The notes below the pieces were generated by a model. That model saw nothing but the letters and a program-made list of their open reading frames with translations, was not told the origin of the DNA and did no database searches. Position numbers and translations under genes: made by a program. Below are positions 15,755-24,149 of a stretch of 64,000 nucleotides of DNA, piece after piece. The stretch comes from Mangrovicoccus algicola (lineage in GTDB: Bacteria > Pseudomonadota > Alphaproteobacteria > Rhodobacterales > Rhodobacteraceae): contig NZ_JACVXA010000019.1 in NCBI RefSeq assembly GCF_014903745.1, forward strand, positions 1-64,000, read 5' to 3'. The stretch's first letter is position 1; every line of letters begins with the position of its first letter.

Positions 15755-15793
15755 GCATGAAGAGATCCGCAAAGCGAGAACCAGGACCTGCCC

Positions 15794-16273
15794 ATGAAGA
15801 CCGCCCTCAAACTCCAGCCCGCCGATGCCCGTGTCATGGTGGAGGCCGCCATCGCGAAATCCGGCGAGATGGGCGTCGCCGAGACGATCTGCATCGCCGA
15901 TGAGGGGGGCTTTCCGCTGATCATCGAGCGGATGGAGGGCGCCCGCGTCACCGGCCCCCAGATCGCCTGGAACAAGGCCTTCACCGCCGCCACGCATAAA
16001 CGCTCCACCCATCTGTTCAACAAGGCGCCGAACGGCCCGGCCCTGCCCGGCAACGAGGCCTTCGGCATCCAGCTGAGCTTCGAGGGCCGCTTTGCCGTCT
16101 TCGTCGGCGGCTTCCCCATCGTCGTGGATGGCGAGGTGATCGGCGGCGTCGGCCTTTCGGGGGGCAATGGCGAACAGGACATCGCCGCGGGCGTTGCCGC
16201 CTTGCAGGCGCTGGCCGACCTGCTGGAAGACAGCGGCCACGAGGTGATCGTCGCTGCCGACATCAAGAAGTGA
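15794..16273 (+). CDS. GlcG/HbpS-family protein
   Basis: The 159-residue protein matches the GlcG/HbpS (former DUF336) family. It has an N-terminal helix AARVMVEAAIAKSGEMG-like segment, a central GIQLSFEGRFAVFVGGFPI, and the signature GEVIGGVGLSGG followed by QDIAAGVAAL. Members bind heme or small cofactors, or act as accessory proteins beside oxidoreductases; the enzymatic role is generally unclear. It lies four bases before the ferredoxin reductase gene under the same operators. It may therefore aid the oxidase or reductase, for example in redox sensing or cofactor handling. Confidence 0.85.
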   Translation: MKTALKLQPADARVMVEAAIAKSGEMGVAETICIADEGGFPLIIERMEGARVTGPQIAWNKAFTAATHKRSTHLFNKAPNGPALPGNEAFGIQLSFEGRFAVFVGGFPIVVDGEVIGGVGLSGGNGEQDIAAGVAALQALADLLEDSGHEVIVAADIKK

Positions 16274-16277
16274 CGCC

Positions 16278-17324
16278 ATGGGAAGGCTCGACGCACCGAT
16301 CCGCCCCGAACCCGAGATGGAGCCCGGCTTTGCCGTCACGCTCCGCGGCAGCGGCCGGAGCTTTTCCGCCGGCCCGCAGGACACGCTCCTGGCGGCGGCC
16401 CTGCGCGCCGGGCTGGACCTGCCCGCGGACTGCAAATCCGGCTTCTGCGGCGCCTGCCGTCTTCGCGTGATCTCGGGGGCGGTGGCGCATCCCGAGGATC
16501 TGCCGGGGCTTGATCCCGCGGAAATCGCGGGCGGCGCGGCGCTGGCCTGCCAGGCGCGGGCGCTGGGGCCGCTGGTCATCGAGGCGGAGCCGCACTCCCC
16601 GGATCTGTCCCCGCCGGTGACGATGACCGCCCGCGTGCTGCGCCGCACCGATCCGGTGCCCGGCATCACCCGGCTGTGGCTGGGCCTCTCCGGCGCGCCT
16701 GCCATCGCGGCGGGGCAATATGTGAACATCCTTCTCGAAGACGGCGCGCAACGCCCCTTCTCGGTCGCCGCCATCACGCCGGAAGGGATCGAGCTGCAGA
16801 TCCGCGCCCTGCCCGGCGGGCGTTTCACCGACCGGATCCTGCCCGGCCTTGCGGCGGGCGATGCGCTGCGGCTGGAACTGCCGCGCGGGGTGTTCCGCTA
16901 TCGCCCCGGGGATTTCCGGCCCCTCGTGCTCGCTGCGACCGGGACCGGCATCGCGCCCCTGGCCGCGATCCTGGCCGAACTTGCCGCGGCACCCGAGGAG
17001 GCACCGCCGGTCGCGCTCTACTGGGGGATGCGCAGCGAGGCCGACCTCTACCTGCTGGACGACCTCGCCCGGCTCGGCGCCGGGCTCGACGATTTCGCGC
17101 TGGTCCCCGTCCTGTCGCGCGGCGGGCCGGACTGGCCGGGGCGGCGCGGCCATGTGCAGGCGGCGGTGCTGGCGGATTTCCCGTCGCTGGAAGACCACGC
17201 CCTCTATCTCTGCGGCAATCCCGGGATGATCGCGACGGCGCGGCGGATGTTCCTCGCCGCGGGCGCCTCGGTCAATCACCTCTACACGGACAGTTTCCTG
17301 GCCGCCGCGGCCTCACCGGCCTGA
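16278..17324 (+). CDS. Ferredoxin-fused FAD/NAD(P) oxidoreductase (oxygenase reductase component)
   Basis: The 348-residue protein has three domains. An N-terminal plant-type [2Fe-2S] domain carries C52-x4-C57-x2-C60 and C91. The FAD-binding barrel has RPFSVAAI near residue 158. The C-terminal NAD(P) domain has AATGTGIAPLAA and an LCGNPGMIATA ending. This is the layout of class IB reductases such as BenC/XylZ, which feed oxygenases directly or through ferredoxins. It is the only such reductase here and shares the operator with the oxidase operon, so it is the likely electron source for it. It ends 132 bp before the convergent ABC operon. Confidence 0.9.
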   Translation: MGRLDAPIRPEPEMEPGFAVTLRGSGRSFSAGPQDTLLAAALRAGLDLPADCKSGFCGACRLRVISGAVAHPEDLPGLDPAEIAGGAALACQARALGPLVIEAEPHSPDLSPPVTMTARVLRRTDPVPGITRLWLGLSGAPAIAAGQYVNILLEDGAQRPFSVAAITPEGIELQIRALPGGRFTDRILPGLAAGDALRLELPRGVFRYRPGDFRPLVLAATGTGIAPLAAILAELAAAPEEAPPVALYWGMRSEADLYLLDDLARLGAGLDDFALVPVLSRGGPDWPGRRGHVQAAVLADFPSLEDHALYLCGNPGMIATARRMFLAAGASVNHLYTDSFLAAAASPA

Positions 17325-17455
17325 CCCGTCCCGGATCATGGGCGATGGACCCGGCCCGCCATGACGCCTCGCCCCCGGGCAGGCAGGATGGCCCGACCGC
17401 CCCGGCCCCGGGGCCTCCGGGCGCGCGGGCGGCCGGGTCGGGCCCCGGCGGCCCC
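17325..17455. other. GC-rich spacer between convergent operons
   Basis: The spacer contains several overlapping GC-rich inverted repeats, including GGCCCCGGGGCC, and no reading frame that I would support. It probably serves as a bidirectional termination zone. Confidence 0.3.
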
Positions 17456-18184
17456 TCAGGCGACGCGGCCGAGAAAGCTCTGCAATTCCGGCGTGCGCGG
17501 ATTGGCGAAGACCTCGCCGGGCGGGCCGGCCTCATGCACCCGGCCTTGGTGCATGAAGACCACGCGCGAACAGACATCGCGGGCAAAGGCCATCTCATGC
17601 GTCACCATCATCAGCGTCATGCCCTCCGCCGCCAGGCCGCGCACCACCTGCAGCACCTCGCCCACCAGTTCGGGATCCAGCGCCGAGGTGATCTCGTCGC
17701 ATAGCAGCGCCATCGGCTCCATCGCCAGCGCCCGGGCGATGGCCACGCGCTGCTGCTGCCCGCCGGAGAGCTGGTCGGGATAGGCGCCGAATTTCTCGCC
17801 CAGCCCCACCCGGTCCAGCATCCGCCGCGCCATCGCCTCGGCCGCGGCCTTGCCGGTTTTCTTGACCACCTGCTGGGCCAGCATCACGTTCTGCCCCGCG
17901 GTCTTGTGCGGAAACAGGTTGAACTGCTGGAAGATCATCCCGACCTTCAGCCTGAGCGCGCGCAGATGCGCCTCGTCCCCGGCCAGCCGCGCGCCGTCGA
18001 CGGTGATGCTGCCGCCATTGATCGCCTCCAGCCCGTTGACGCAGCGCAGGAGCGTCGACTTGCCCGATCCGGACTTGCCGATCACCGCGACCACCTCGCC
18101 TTTCGCGACCTCCAGGTCGATGCCCTTGAGCACCTCGTGCTCGCCATAGCTCTTGCGCAGGCCCTCAATGGCGATGAGCGACAT
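17456..18184 (-). CDS. Polar amino acid ABC transporter ATP-binding protein (GlnQ/HisP-like)
   Basis: The 242-residue ATPase has Walker A GKSGSGKST, the Q-loop IFQQFNLFPHKT, signature LSGGQQQRVAIARAL, Walker B ALLCDEITSALD and H-loop VTHEM. The sequence MTLMMVTHEMAFARDV is typical of amino acid importers. It is the last gene of a five-gene operon (GntR, binding protein, two permeases, ATPase) and overlaps the preceding permease gene by 20 bases. Confidence 0.93.
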   Translation of the reverse strand: MSLIAIEGLRKSYGEHEVLKGIDLEVAKGEVVAVIGKSGSGKSTLLRCVNGLEAINGGSITVDGARLAGDEAHLRALRLKVGMIFQQFNLFPHKTAGQNVMLAQQVVKKTGKAAAEAMARRMLDRVGLGEKFGAYPDQLSGGQQQRVAIARALAMEPMALLCDEITSALDPELVGEVLQVVRGLAAEGMTLMMVTHEMAFARDVCSRVVFMHQGRVHEAGPPGEVFANPRTPELQSFLGRVA

Positions 18185-18821
18185 TCATTTTCCTTTCCAG
18201 ATGACGGGCCGCCTGCGACAGCGGAAAGCACAGGGCGAAATAGATCAGCGCGACCAGCCCGTAGACCGTGAAGGGCTGGAAGGTGGCATTCGACAGGACG
18301 GTGCCGGCCTTCGACAATTCGGTGAAGCCGATGATCGAGGTCAGCGCCGTGCCCTTGACCACCTGCACAGAGAACCCGACCGTCGGCGGAATGGCGATCT
18401 TCAGCGCCTGCGGCAGCACGACATGTCGCATCTGCTCGACATAGGACATGCCCAGCGAGGCCGAGGCTTCCCACTGGCCCTTCGGGACCGCCTCGACGCA
18501 GCCGCGCCAGATCTCGGTCAGGAAAGCGGCCGTCCACAGGATCAGCGCCACCGCCGCCGCCAGCCAGGGCGGCACGTCGATGCCGAACAGGCCCAGCCCG
18601 AAGAAGGCCAGGAACAGCTGCATCAGCAGGGGCGTGCCCTGGAACAGCTCGACATAGACGCGCACGACCGGCGCGAAGATCCGCCCGCCGCCGATGCGCA
18701 GCACCAGGAGGCCCAGCCCCAGAAGCCCGCCGCCGATGAAGGAGACCAGCGAGAGGATCACCGTCCATTGCGTGGCGAAAACCAGGTTGCGCAGGATGTC
18801 CAGAAGCGTGAACTGGGTCAT
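18165..18821 (-). CDS. Polar amino acid ABC transporter permease (second)
   Basis: The 218-residue HisM/GlnP-type permease has five hydrophobic segments, the motif VELFQGTPLLMQLFLAFFGL after the second segment, and the coupling loop EASASLGMSYVEQMRHVVLP. It overlaps the first permease gene by four bases and the ATPase gene by 20, indicating tight translational coupling. Confidence 0.92.
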   Translation of the reverse strand: MTQFTLLDILRNLVFATQWTVILSLVSFIGGGLLGLGLLVLRIGGGRIFAPVVRVYVELFQGTPLLMQLFLAFFGLGLFGIDVPPWLAAAVALILWTAAFLTEIWRGCVEAVPKGQWEASASLGMSYVEQMRHVVLPQALKIAIPPTVGFSVQVVKGTALTSIIGFTELSKAGTVLSNATFQPFTVYGLVALIYFALCFPLSQAARHLERKMNVAHRH

Positions 18822-19492
18822 CGCGCGCCCCTTTTATGCGGAAAGAGGAGGTCGCCGAGGCGCAGGAGCAGGAAGCGCAGCAGGATGGCGAGTGCCAGAT
18901 AGATCGCGGTCGACAGGAAATAGGCCTCGAAGGCGCGGAAGGTGCGGGACTGCGCGAAATTCGCGGCGAAGGTCAGATCCTCGACGGCGATCTGGCTGAC
19001 CACGGCGGATCCCAGCATGACGATCACCACCTGGCTGGCCAGGGCCGGCCAGATCTTCTGCAGCGCCGGGATCAGCACGACATGGCGGAAGGTCTGCAGC
19101 GGCGACAGCGCCAGGCTCGCCCCGGCCTCGAACTGGCCCCTGGGCGTCGCCTCGATGCCCGCGCGGATGATCTCGGCGCTGTAGGCGCCCAGGTTGATGA
19201 CCATGGCGAGGCTTGCCGCCTCCACCTCGTTCAGGCGGAATCCCGCGGCGGGCAGGCCGAAGAAGATGAAGAACAGCTGGATCAGGAAGGGCGTGTTGCG
19301 GATCAGCTCCACATAGAGCGCGACGAGGGGCCTCAGCCAGCGGGGCCCCAGCGCGCGGCCCCAGGCGCAGAAGATGCCGAGCGCGATGCCCAGCACCCCG
19401 CCGACCAGGATCAGCCGGATGGTCATCGCCACGCCCCGGGCGAAGACCGGCCAGTATCCGGCCAGCCAGGCGAAATCGAACTCGTATGTCAC
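18818..19492 (-). CDS. Polar amino acid ABC transporter permease (first)
   Basis: The 224-residue HisQ/GlnP-type permease has the same architecture as its neighbour: YVELIRNTPFLIQLFFIFFG and coupling loop EAGASLALSPLQTFRHVVL. I chose a GTG start at 19492 because AGGAGGGG lies six bases upstream and the product begins VTYEFDFAWLAGYWPVF, as in homologues. The open frame extends upstream into the binding-protein region without support. Confidence 0.9.
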   Translation of the reverse strand: MTYEFDFAWLAGYWPVFARGVAMTIRLILVGGVLGIALGIFCAWGRALGPRWLRPLVALYVELIRNTPFLIQLFFIFFGLPAAGFRLNEVEAASLAMVINLGAYSAEIIRAGIEATPRGQFEAGASLALSPLQTFRHVVLIPALQKIWPALASQVVIVMLGSAVVSQIAVEDLTFAANFAQSRTFRAFEAYFLSTAIYLALAILLRFLLLRLGDLLFPHKRGAR

Positions 19493-19515
19493 GGGGATCC
19501 CCTCCTGAGGGACGG

Positions 19516-19537
19516 GCCCGCCCCGCCGGGGGCGGGC
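19516..19537 (-). other. Stem-loop after amino acid binding-protein gene
   Basis: A perfect nine-base stem, GCCCGCCCC with GGGGCGGGC, encloses GCCG. It lies between the binding-protein stop and the permease ribosome site. Confidence 0.6.
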
Positions 19538-19544
19538 GATGCGC

Positions 19545-20333
19545 TCAGAGCCCTTCGGGCAGGCCCATGCCCAGCCATTGCTGGGCGATCTCCTCCAGCG
19601 CGCCATCGGCCTTGGCCGCTGCGATGATCTCGTTGACCGCGGCCTGCAGCGCCGGCTCATTCTCGTTCAGCCCGACATAGCAGGGCGAATTCTTGATGAG
19701 GAACTTCATCGCGGGTTTCTTCGGCGGGTCCTGCGCAATGATCGCGGCGGCGACGACATTGCCGGTGGCGATCGCCTCGACCTGGCCCGAGAGGAAGGCC
19801 GAGATCGTGCCGTTATTGTCCTCGTAGCGCTTCAGCGTGGCATCGGCGGGCGCGATCTTGGTCAGCTCCAGGTCCTCGATCGAGCCGCGGGTGACGCCGA
19901 CGGTCCGGCCCGACAGGTCCGAGGCATCGGCGATCGCCAGATCCTCTGGCCCGAAGACGCCGTTGTAGAAGGGTGCATAGGCGTCGGAGAAATCGATCAC
20001 CGCGTCGCGCTCGGGGTTCTTGCCCATCGACGAAATGACCAGGTCGACCTTGCCGGTCTGCAGGAAGGGGATGCGGTTGGCCGAGGTCACCGGCACCAGC
20101 GCCAGGTCGACATTCAACCGCGTCGCGATCAGCCGCGCCATGTCGACATCATAGCCCTGCGGCTTCATGTCGGTGCCGACCGAACCGAAGGGCGGGAAGT
20201 CCTGGGGCACGGCCACGCGGATGATGCCCGCGGACTTGATGTCCTCCAGCGCGTCGGCAAAGGCCGCGGGGGCGGCGGAAAGCGCGGTGGCGGCGGCCAG
20301 CGCGGCGGCGAGAAGGCGGCGTTTGGTGATCAT
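19545..20333 (-). CDS. Polar amino acid ABC transporter substrate-binding protein (SBP family 3)
   Basis: The 262-residue periplasmic protein has a signal peptide cleaved after about residue 26 (AFA/DA). The SBP_bac_3 fold shows IRVAVPQDFPPFGSVG, GYDVDMARLIATRL and DLVISSMGKNPERD-type segments. I chose the ATG at 20333 because the signal peptide starts there (MITKRRLLAA). The ligand is probably an amino acid or related polar compound. It is preceded by the operon's GntR gene. Confidence 0.92.
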   Translation of the reverse strand: MITKRRLLAAALAAATALSAAPAAFADALEDIKSAGIIRVAVPQDFPPFGSVGTDMKPQGYDVDMARLIATRLNVDLALVPVTSANRIPFLQTGKVDLVISSMGKNPERDAVIDFSDAYAPFYNGVFGPEDLAIADASDLSGRTVGVTRGSIEDLELTKIAPADATLKRYEDNNGTISAFLSGQVEAIATGNVVAAAIIAQDPPKKPAMKFLIKNSPCYVGLNENEPALQAAVNEIIAAAKADGALEEIAQQWLGMGLPEGL

Positions 20334-20354
20334 CGGTCGTCCCTGTGAATGAGC

Positions 20355-20374
20355 GGCCCGCGCCGGGGCGGGCC
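20355..20374 (-). other. Stem-loop between GntR and binding-protein genes
   Basis: GGCCCGC (20355-20361) and GCGGGCC (20368-20374) pair perfectly around a six-base loop. It may decouple regulator and transporter expression. Confidence 0.4.
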
Positions 20375-20410
20375 TGTCGTTGGATGGCATGCGGATGGGG
20401 TCCCGGCGGG

Positions 20411-21094
20411 TCATGGTGCCGCTCCGCCCGTGGCCGGGTCGAGGCGGAGGGTGTTGCGCAGCTCGGCCAGCGGATCGGCCGTGTCGGGGATGCGGATCCC
20501 GGCCGCGACCGTGTCGAGATGCGCCAGCGACAGCCGCGCCGCCTCGGCCATCTCGCCCGCGGCGATCGCGCCGGTGATGGCGCAATGGTCGCGATGCGAG
20601 GCCAGCGCCCGCGATGCGGGCTGGTAGCGCAGCGAGATCAGGATGGTGCGCGCCGTCAGGTTGCGCATGATCTCGGCCAGCGGCTCGTTGCCGCCGAGCG
20701 CGATGATGCGGCAATGGAAATCGCCCATCAGATAGGTCAGCTGCGCCTTGTCACCGGCGGCGATCGCGGCGCGTTCCTCGGCCAGGTGATCCTGCAGCCG
20801 GTCGATCTGCGCCGCGCCGAAGGGCCCGGCGGTGGAGAGGAACCCGTATTCCACGGCGCGCCGCGCGGCGAAGACCGCGGCCGCCTCCTCGGCGGAGGGG
20901 CGGTTGACGAACCAGCCGCGGCGGGGCCGGACCGAGACGATGTGACGGCTTTCCAGTCGGGTCAGCGCCTCGCGCACCAGCGTGCGCGACACCGCGAAGG
21001 CCTCGGCCAGCTGGGTCTCGCTCAGACGGCTGCCGGGCGTCAGGCGGCCTTCCACGATGGCCGAAAGCAGCGTCTTCTCGATCCCCCTGGGCAT
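20411..21094 (-). CDS. GntR-family (FCD) transcriptional regulator of amino acid ABC operon
   Basis: The 227-residue protein has a winged helix-turn-helix with LAEAFAVSRTLVREALTRLES and a wing RPRRGWFVNRPS. A helical FCD domain follows, with a typical metal/ligand triad region (DFHCRIIALGGN, SHRDHCAITGAI). The start at 21094 (MPRGIEKTLL) fits the family; an ATG 24 bases upstream is possible. It is the promoter-proximal gene of the amino acid transporter operon and likely controls it. Confidence 0.85.
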   Translation of the reverse strand: MPRGIEKTLLSAIVEGRLTPGSRLSETQLAEAFAVSRTLVREALTRLESRHIVSVRPRRGWFVNRPSAEEAAAVFAARRAVEYGFLSTAGPFGAAQIDRLQDHLAEERAAIAAGDKAQLTYLMGDFHCRIIALGGNEPLAEIMRNLTARTILISLRYQPASRALASHRDHCAITGAIAAGEMAEAARLSLAHLDTVAAGIRIPDTADPLAELRNTLRLDPATGGAAP

Positions 21095-21364
21095 GGCGCA
21101 TCGGCCTCCGGCTTGCATATCCGACTGGTACACAAGCCTTGCACCCATGCCGGCGCCCCGGCCAGAGGCGCGGCAGGGACAGGCGGAGAAAACCGGCAGA
21201 TGCCTTGATTGCAGGCAGGTTCGCGGCGGCTTCGCCCGAGGATCGCGCGGATGGCGAAGGCGGCAGACCGGGGCCCGACCCGGCCGCCGTGCCGCCCGGC
21301 AGACCGGCCGGCCGCGATCGGGCCATCCTGCCCCCCGCAGCGGATCGCGGGGCGGCAGGCCGGG
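21095..21364. promoter_or_regulatory. Spacer between matB and the GntR gene
   Basis: The 270-bp gap separates two same-strand operons. A GGCTTG/CAAGCC inverted repeat (21110-21115 and 21133-21138) around TGGTACACAAG lies just upstream of the GntR start and may be its operator. An eight-base inverted repeat CCGCGATC/GATCGCGG (21312-21319 and 21343-21350) lies just after the matB stop and may end that transcript. Confidence 0.45.
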
Positions 21365-22882
21365 TCAGGCGGCGGCGAAGATGTCGCGATAGCGCTCGCG
21401 CAGCAGCGCCTTCTGCACCTTGCCCATCGTGTTGCGCGGCAATTCGGGAAGGATCTCGTAGCGCCGCGGATGCTTGAACCGCGCCATCTCTTCCGCGACC
21501 GCGGCCTCGATCGCCGCGATGTCGGGGGTCTCGCCCGGGCGCGGCACCAGCACCGCCAGCACGGTCTCGCCGAAATCCGGATGGGGCACGCCGATCACCG
21601 CGCTTTCCAGCACGCCGGGCTGGTCGTCGAGCAGGAGCTCCACCTCCTTGGGATAGATGTTGTAGCCCCCCGAGATGATCAGGTCCTTGCCGCGTCCGAC
21701 GATGGTCACATAGCCCTCGGCATCGACCATGCCGAGATCGCCGGTGATGAAGAACCCGTCGGCGCGCAATTCGGCGGCGGTCTTGTCGGGCATCTGCCAG
21801 TAGCCCTTGAACACGTTGGGGCCGCGCACCTCGATCATGCCGACCTCGCCCGCGGGCAGGCCGCGGCCGGTCTCGGGATCGGTGATCTTCAGCTCCACCC
21901 CCGGCAGCGGCAGCCCCACCGTGCCCGCGCGGCGCTCGCCGTCATAGGGATTGGAGGTGTTCATGTTTGTCTCGGTCATGCCGTAGCGTTCGAGGATGCG
22001 GTGGCCGGTGCGCGCCTCGAAATCGCGATGGGTCTCGGCCAGCAGCGGCGCCGAGCCCGAGATGAAGAGCCGCATCGAGGCCACGCGGTCGCGGGTGAAG
22101 CGCGCATCGCCCAGAAGCCGGGTATAGAAGGTCGGCACCCCCATCATCGCGGTCGCCCGCGGCAGCGCGTCGAGGATCGCGTCGAGGTCGAATTTCGGCA
22201 GGAAGATCATCGCCCCGCCCGAGGCCAGCATCACGTTCGTCGCCACGAACAGACCGTGGGTGTGGAAGATCGGCAGCGCATGGACCAGCACGTCCTCGGG
22301 GCCGAAGCGCCAATGCGCCGCCAGCGTGCGCGCATTCGACAAGAGGTTGTCCTGGGTCAGCATCGCGCCCTTGGACCGCCCGGTCGTGCCCGATGTGTAG
22401 AGAAACGCCGCCAGGTCGCCGCCCGCGCGCGGCACGGTAGCGAAATCGGCGGGCATGGCGCGGGCGATCTCGGCCAGCGTGCCGCCGCCATGGGCATCCA
22501 GCGTCTCCAGCCGTGCGCCCGCCGCGGCCGCGACCGGGGCCAGGCCGGGCTCTGCCGCGGGATCGCAGACCAGCAGCCGGGCGCCGGAATTGGTAACGAA
22601 ATAGTCCAGCTCGGCCGGGGTATAGCCGGTGTTCAGCGGCAGGAAGACGACCCCCGCCTGGGCGCAGGCGGCATAGAGCGCCAGCGCCTCGGGCGATTTC
22701 TCCACCTGCGCGGCCAGCCGGTCGCCCGGTCCCAGCCCGCAGGCGGTCAGCGCATGGGCCATCCGCGCCGCACGGCGCAGGAAATCCGAATGGCTCAGCG
22801 TGGTGCCGTCCGGCAGGTGCAGGAAGGGCCGGGAACTGCCGGCATGAATGCCGAAAAGCGTGTCGTAAAGCGGATTAGCCAT
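21365..22882 (-). CDS. matB: Malonyl-CoA synthetase
   Basis: MatB activates malonate to malonyl-CoA with ATP. The 505-residue protein has the acyl-adenylate-forming motifs YTSGTTGRSKGA, YGMTETN, GDLGMVDAEGY and the C-terminal catalytic Lys in NTMGKVQK. Its length equals that of rhizobial MatB. I chose the ATG at 22882 (MANPLYDTLFG), which matches the family N-terminus and overlaps the matA end by eight bases. Direct adjacency to malonyl-CoA decarboxylase and a TRAP transporter makes the malonate assignment strong. Confidence 0.92.
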   Translation of the reverse strand: MANPLYDTLFGIHAGSSRPFLHLPDGTTLSHSDFLRRAARMAHALTACGLGPGDRLAAQVEKSPEALALYAACAQAGVVFLPLNTGYTPAELDYFVTNSGARLLVCDPAAEPGLAPVAAAAGARLETLDAHGGGTLAEIARAMPADFATVPRAGGDLAAFLYTSGTTGRSKGAMLTQDNLLSNARTLAAHWRFGPEDVLVHALPIFHTHGLFVATNVMLASGGAMIFLPKFDLDAILDALPRATAMMGVPTFYTRLLGDARFTRDRVASMRLFISGSAPLLAETHRDFEARTGHRILERYGMTETNMNTSNPYDGERRAGTVGLPLPGVELKITDPETGRGLPAGEVGMIEVRGPNVFKGYWQMPDKTAAELRADGFFITGDLGMVDAEGYVTIVGRGKDLIISGGYNIYPKEVELLLDDQPGVLESAVIGVPHPDFGETVLAVLVPRPGETPDIAAIEAAVAEEMARFKHPRRYEILPELPRNTMGKVQKALLRERYRDIFAAA

Positions 22883-24149
22883 CTGTCTTTTCCCTGGCTC
22901 TGGAGGTCGTGTCCTGGTGCGGCGGACGGGCGGCAAGCGCGCGCACGGCCGGGGTCGCGGCGATTTCGCCGCGCTGCGCATAGGCTTCGTGGTTCGGGGT
23001 GACGCGCGCGAGGTCGTAGAGATAGTTCACCATCGCCCCGCCCGACTGCGCCATCCCGTTCGCCGAGATGTCGGCCCCGCCATGGACCGCATGGACCAGC
23101 GCGCCGTTTCCCAGGTGGAACCGCGCCACCGGATCGGCGGGTTTGCCATCCTCGCGCCGCGCCCCCAGAAGGTAGCGCGCCGCCAGGATCCGCATCGCCT
23201 CGGCATCGGCCGGATCGGCCTCCAGCCCCTCGGCGGCGATCCAGCGCATCAGGCCGGGGATCGGCGAGAGCGTGACGAAGGTCTTCAGCCCCGGCAGCGC
23301 CGCCGCCAGGTCGGCCGCCACCTGCTTGATCAGGAAATTGCCGAAACTGATCCCCGCCAGCCCCTCCTGGCAGTTGGAGATGGAGTAGAAGACCGCCGTG
23401 TCGGCCTCGGCCGCCGACTGCGCCGCACGGTCGTCATCCAGAAGCGCCTGGATGGATCCGGGAATGCCGCGCGTCAGCGCCACCTCCACGAAGATCAGCG
23501 GCTCCTCCGGCATGGCCGGGTGGAAGAAGGCGAAACAGCGCCGGTCCGAGGGCGCCAGGCGCAGCCGCAGGTCGTCCCAGCTCTGGATCGCGTGCACCGC
23601 CTCATAGGCGATGATCTTCTCCAGCACGCTGGCCGGGCTGTCCCAGGTGATCGGCCGCGAGACCAGGAAACCGCGGTTGAACCACGACCGGAAGAGATGG
23701 CGCAGATCCTGGTCCAGCGCCCCCAGCTCGGGCCTCTTGCGGGCCAGCCGCAGCAGGTCGGCGCGCATCTCCACCAGACGGTGCGTGGCGCCGGGCACCT
23801 GGTTCAGCCGCCGGATCAGTTCCTGCCGCGGCGGTTCGGCGGCGGCGAGGAAGGCGCGATAGGCCCCCGCGCCGCGCCCGTCCTCATAGGCGTCCAGGCT
23901 GGCCCGCACCGCCTGCGGATCGATATCCATCTGCCCCGCCAGATGGGCGAAGAACGCCGCCCGCCCGGCCTCGTCGAGGAATTCGTAGCGGTCGAGGATC
24001 TGGCGGGCGAGGCTGAGCCCCTCGGTCTCGGCCGAGGCGCCCATCAGCGCCGCGGCCAGCTCCGGCAGGCTGCGCCCGTCCGGTTTCGCCGCCGGGCCGC
24101 GGCCGCGGCGCTCGAAGACGGTCGAGAGAAGATCGGCAAGGATGGTCAC
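22875..24149 (-). CDS. matA: Malonyl-CoA decarboxylase
   Basis: MatA converts malonyl-CoA to acetyl-CoA and CO2. The 424-residue protein has the helical N-terminal domain followed by the acetyltransferase-like catalytic domain. Family blocks include VFYSISNCQEGLAGISFGNF, the catalytic-His block ARFHLGNGA near residue 342, and SGGAMVNYLYDL. The start is GTG at 24149, overlapping the TRAP permease stop as GTGA, so the two are translationally coupled. Together with MatB it forms the malonate-to-acetyl-CoA route. Confidence 0.92.
   Translation of the reverse strand: MTILADLLSTVFERRGRGPAAKPDGRSLPELAAALMGASAETEGLSLARQILDRYEFLDEAGRAAFFAHLAGQMDIDPQAVRASLDAYEDGRGAGAYRAFLAAAEPPRQELIRRLNQVPGATHRLVEMRADLLRLARKRPELGALDQDLRHLFRSWFNRGFLVSRPITWDSPASVLEKIIAYEAVHAIQSWDDLRLRLAPSDRRCFAFFHPAMPEEPLIFVEVALTRGIPGSIQALLDDDRAAQSAAEADTAVFYSISNCQEGLAGISFGNFLIKQVAADLAAALPGLKTFVTLSPIPGLMRWIAAEGLEADPADAEAMRILAARYLLGARREDGKPADPVARFHLGNGALVHAVHGGADISANGMAQSGGAMVNYLYDLARVTPNHEAYAQRGEIAATPAVRALAARPPHQDTTSRAREKTDG

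Larger units (their letters stand above)
15487..15793. promoter_or_regulatory. Divergent promoter region of GntR gene and GlcG-reductase operon
   Basis: This 307-bp non-coding gap has three GTATAC operators: one near the GntR start (15528-15540) and two near the GlcG start (15667-15680 and 15742-15754). The half next to GlcG is AT-richer, consistent with its promoter. The middle part (15560-15640) is GC-rich and shows nothing recognisable. Confidence 0.6.

Noticed and set aside
17325-17455. GC-rich inverted repeats considered as a repeat family or attachment site
   Set aside because: They overlap and are unavoidable in such GC-rich sequence, with no second copy and no integrase nearby.
20411-21094. 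GntR gene considered as part of the malonate operon
   Set aside because: It is separated from matB by 270 bp with a terminator-like repeat and is directly upstream of the amino acid transporter genes; the malonate operon has its own divergent regulator at 27184.
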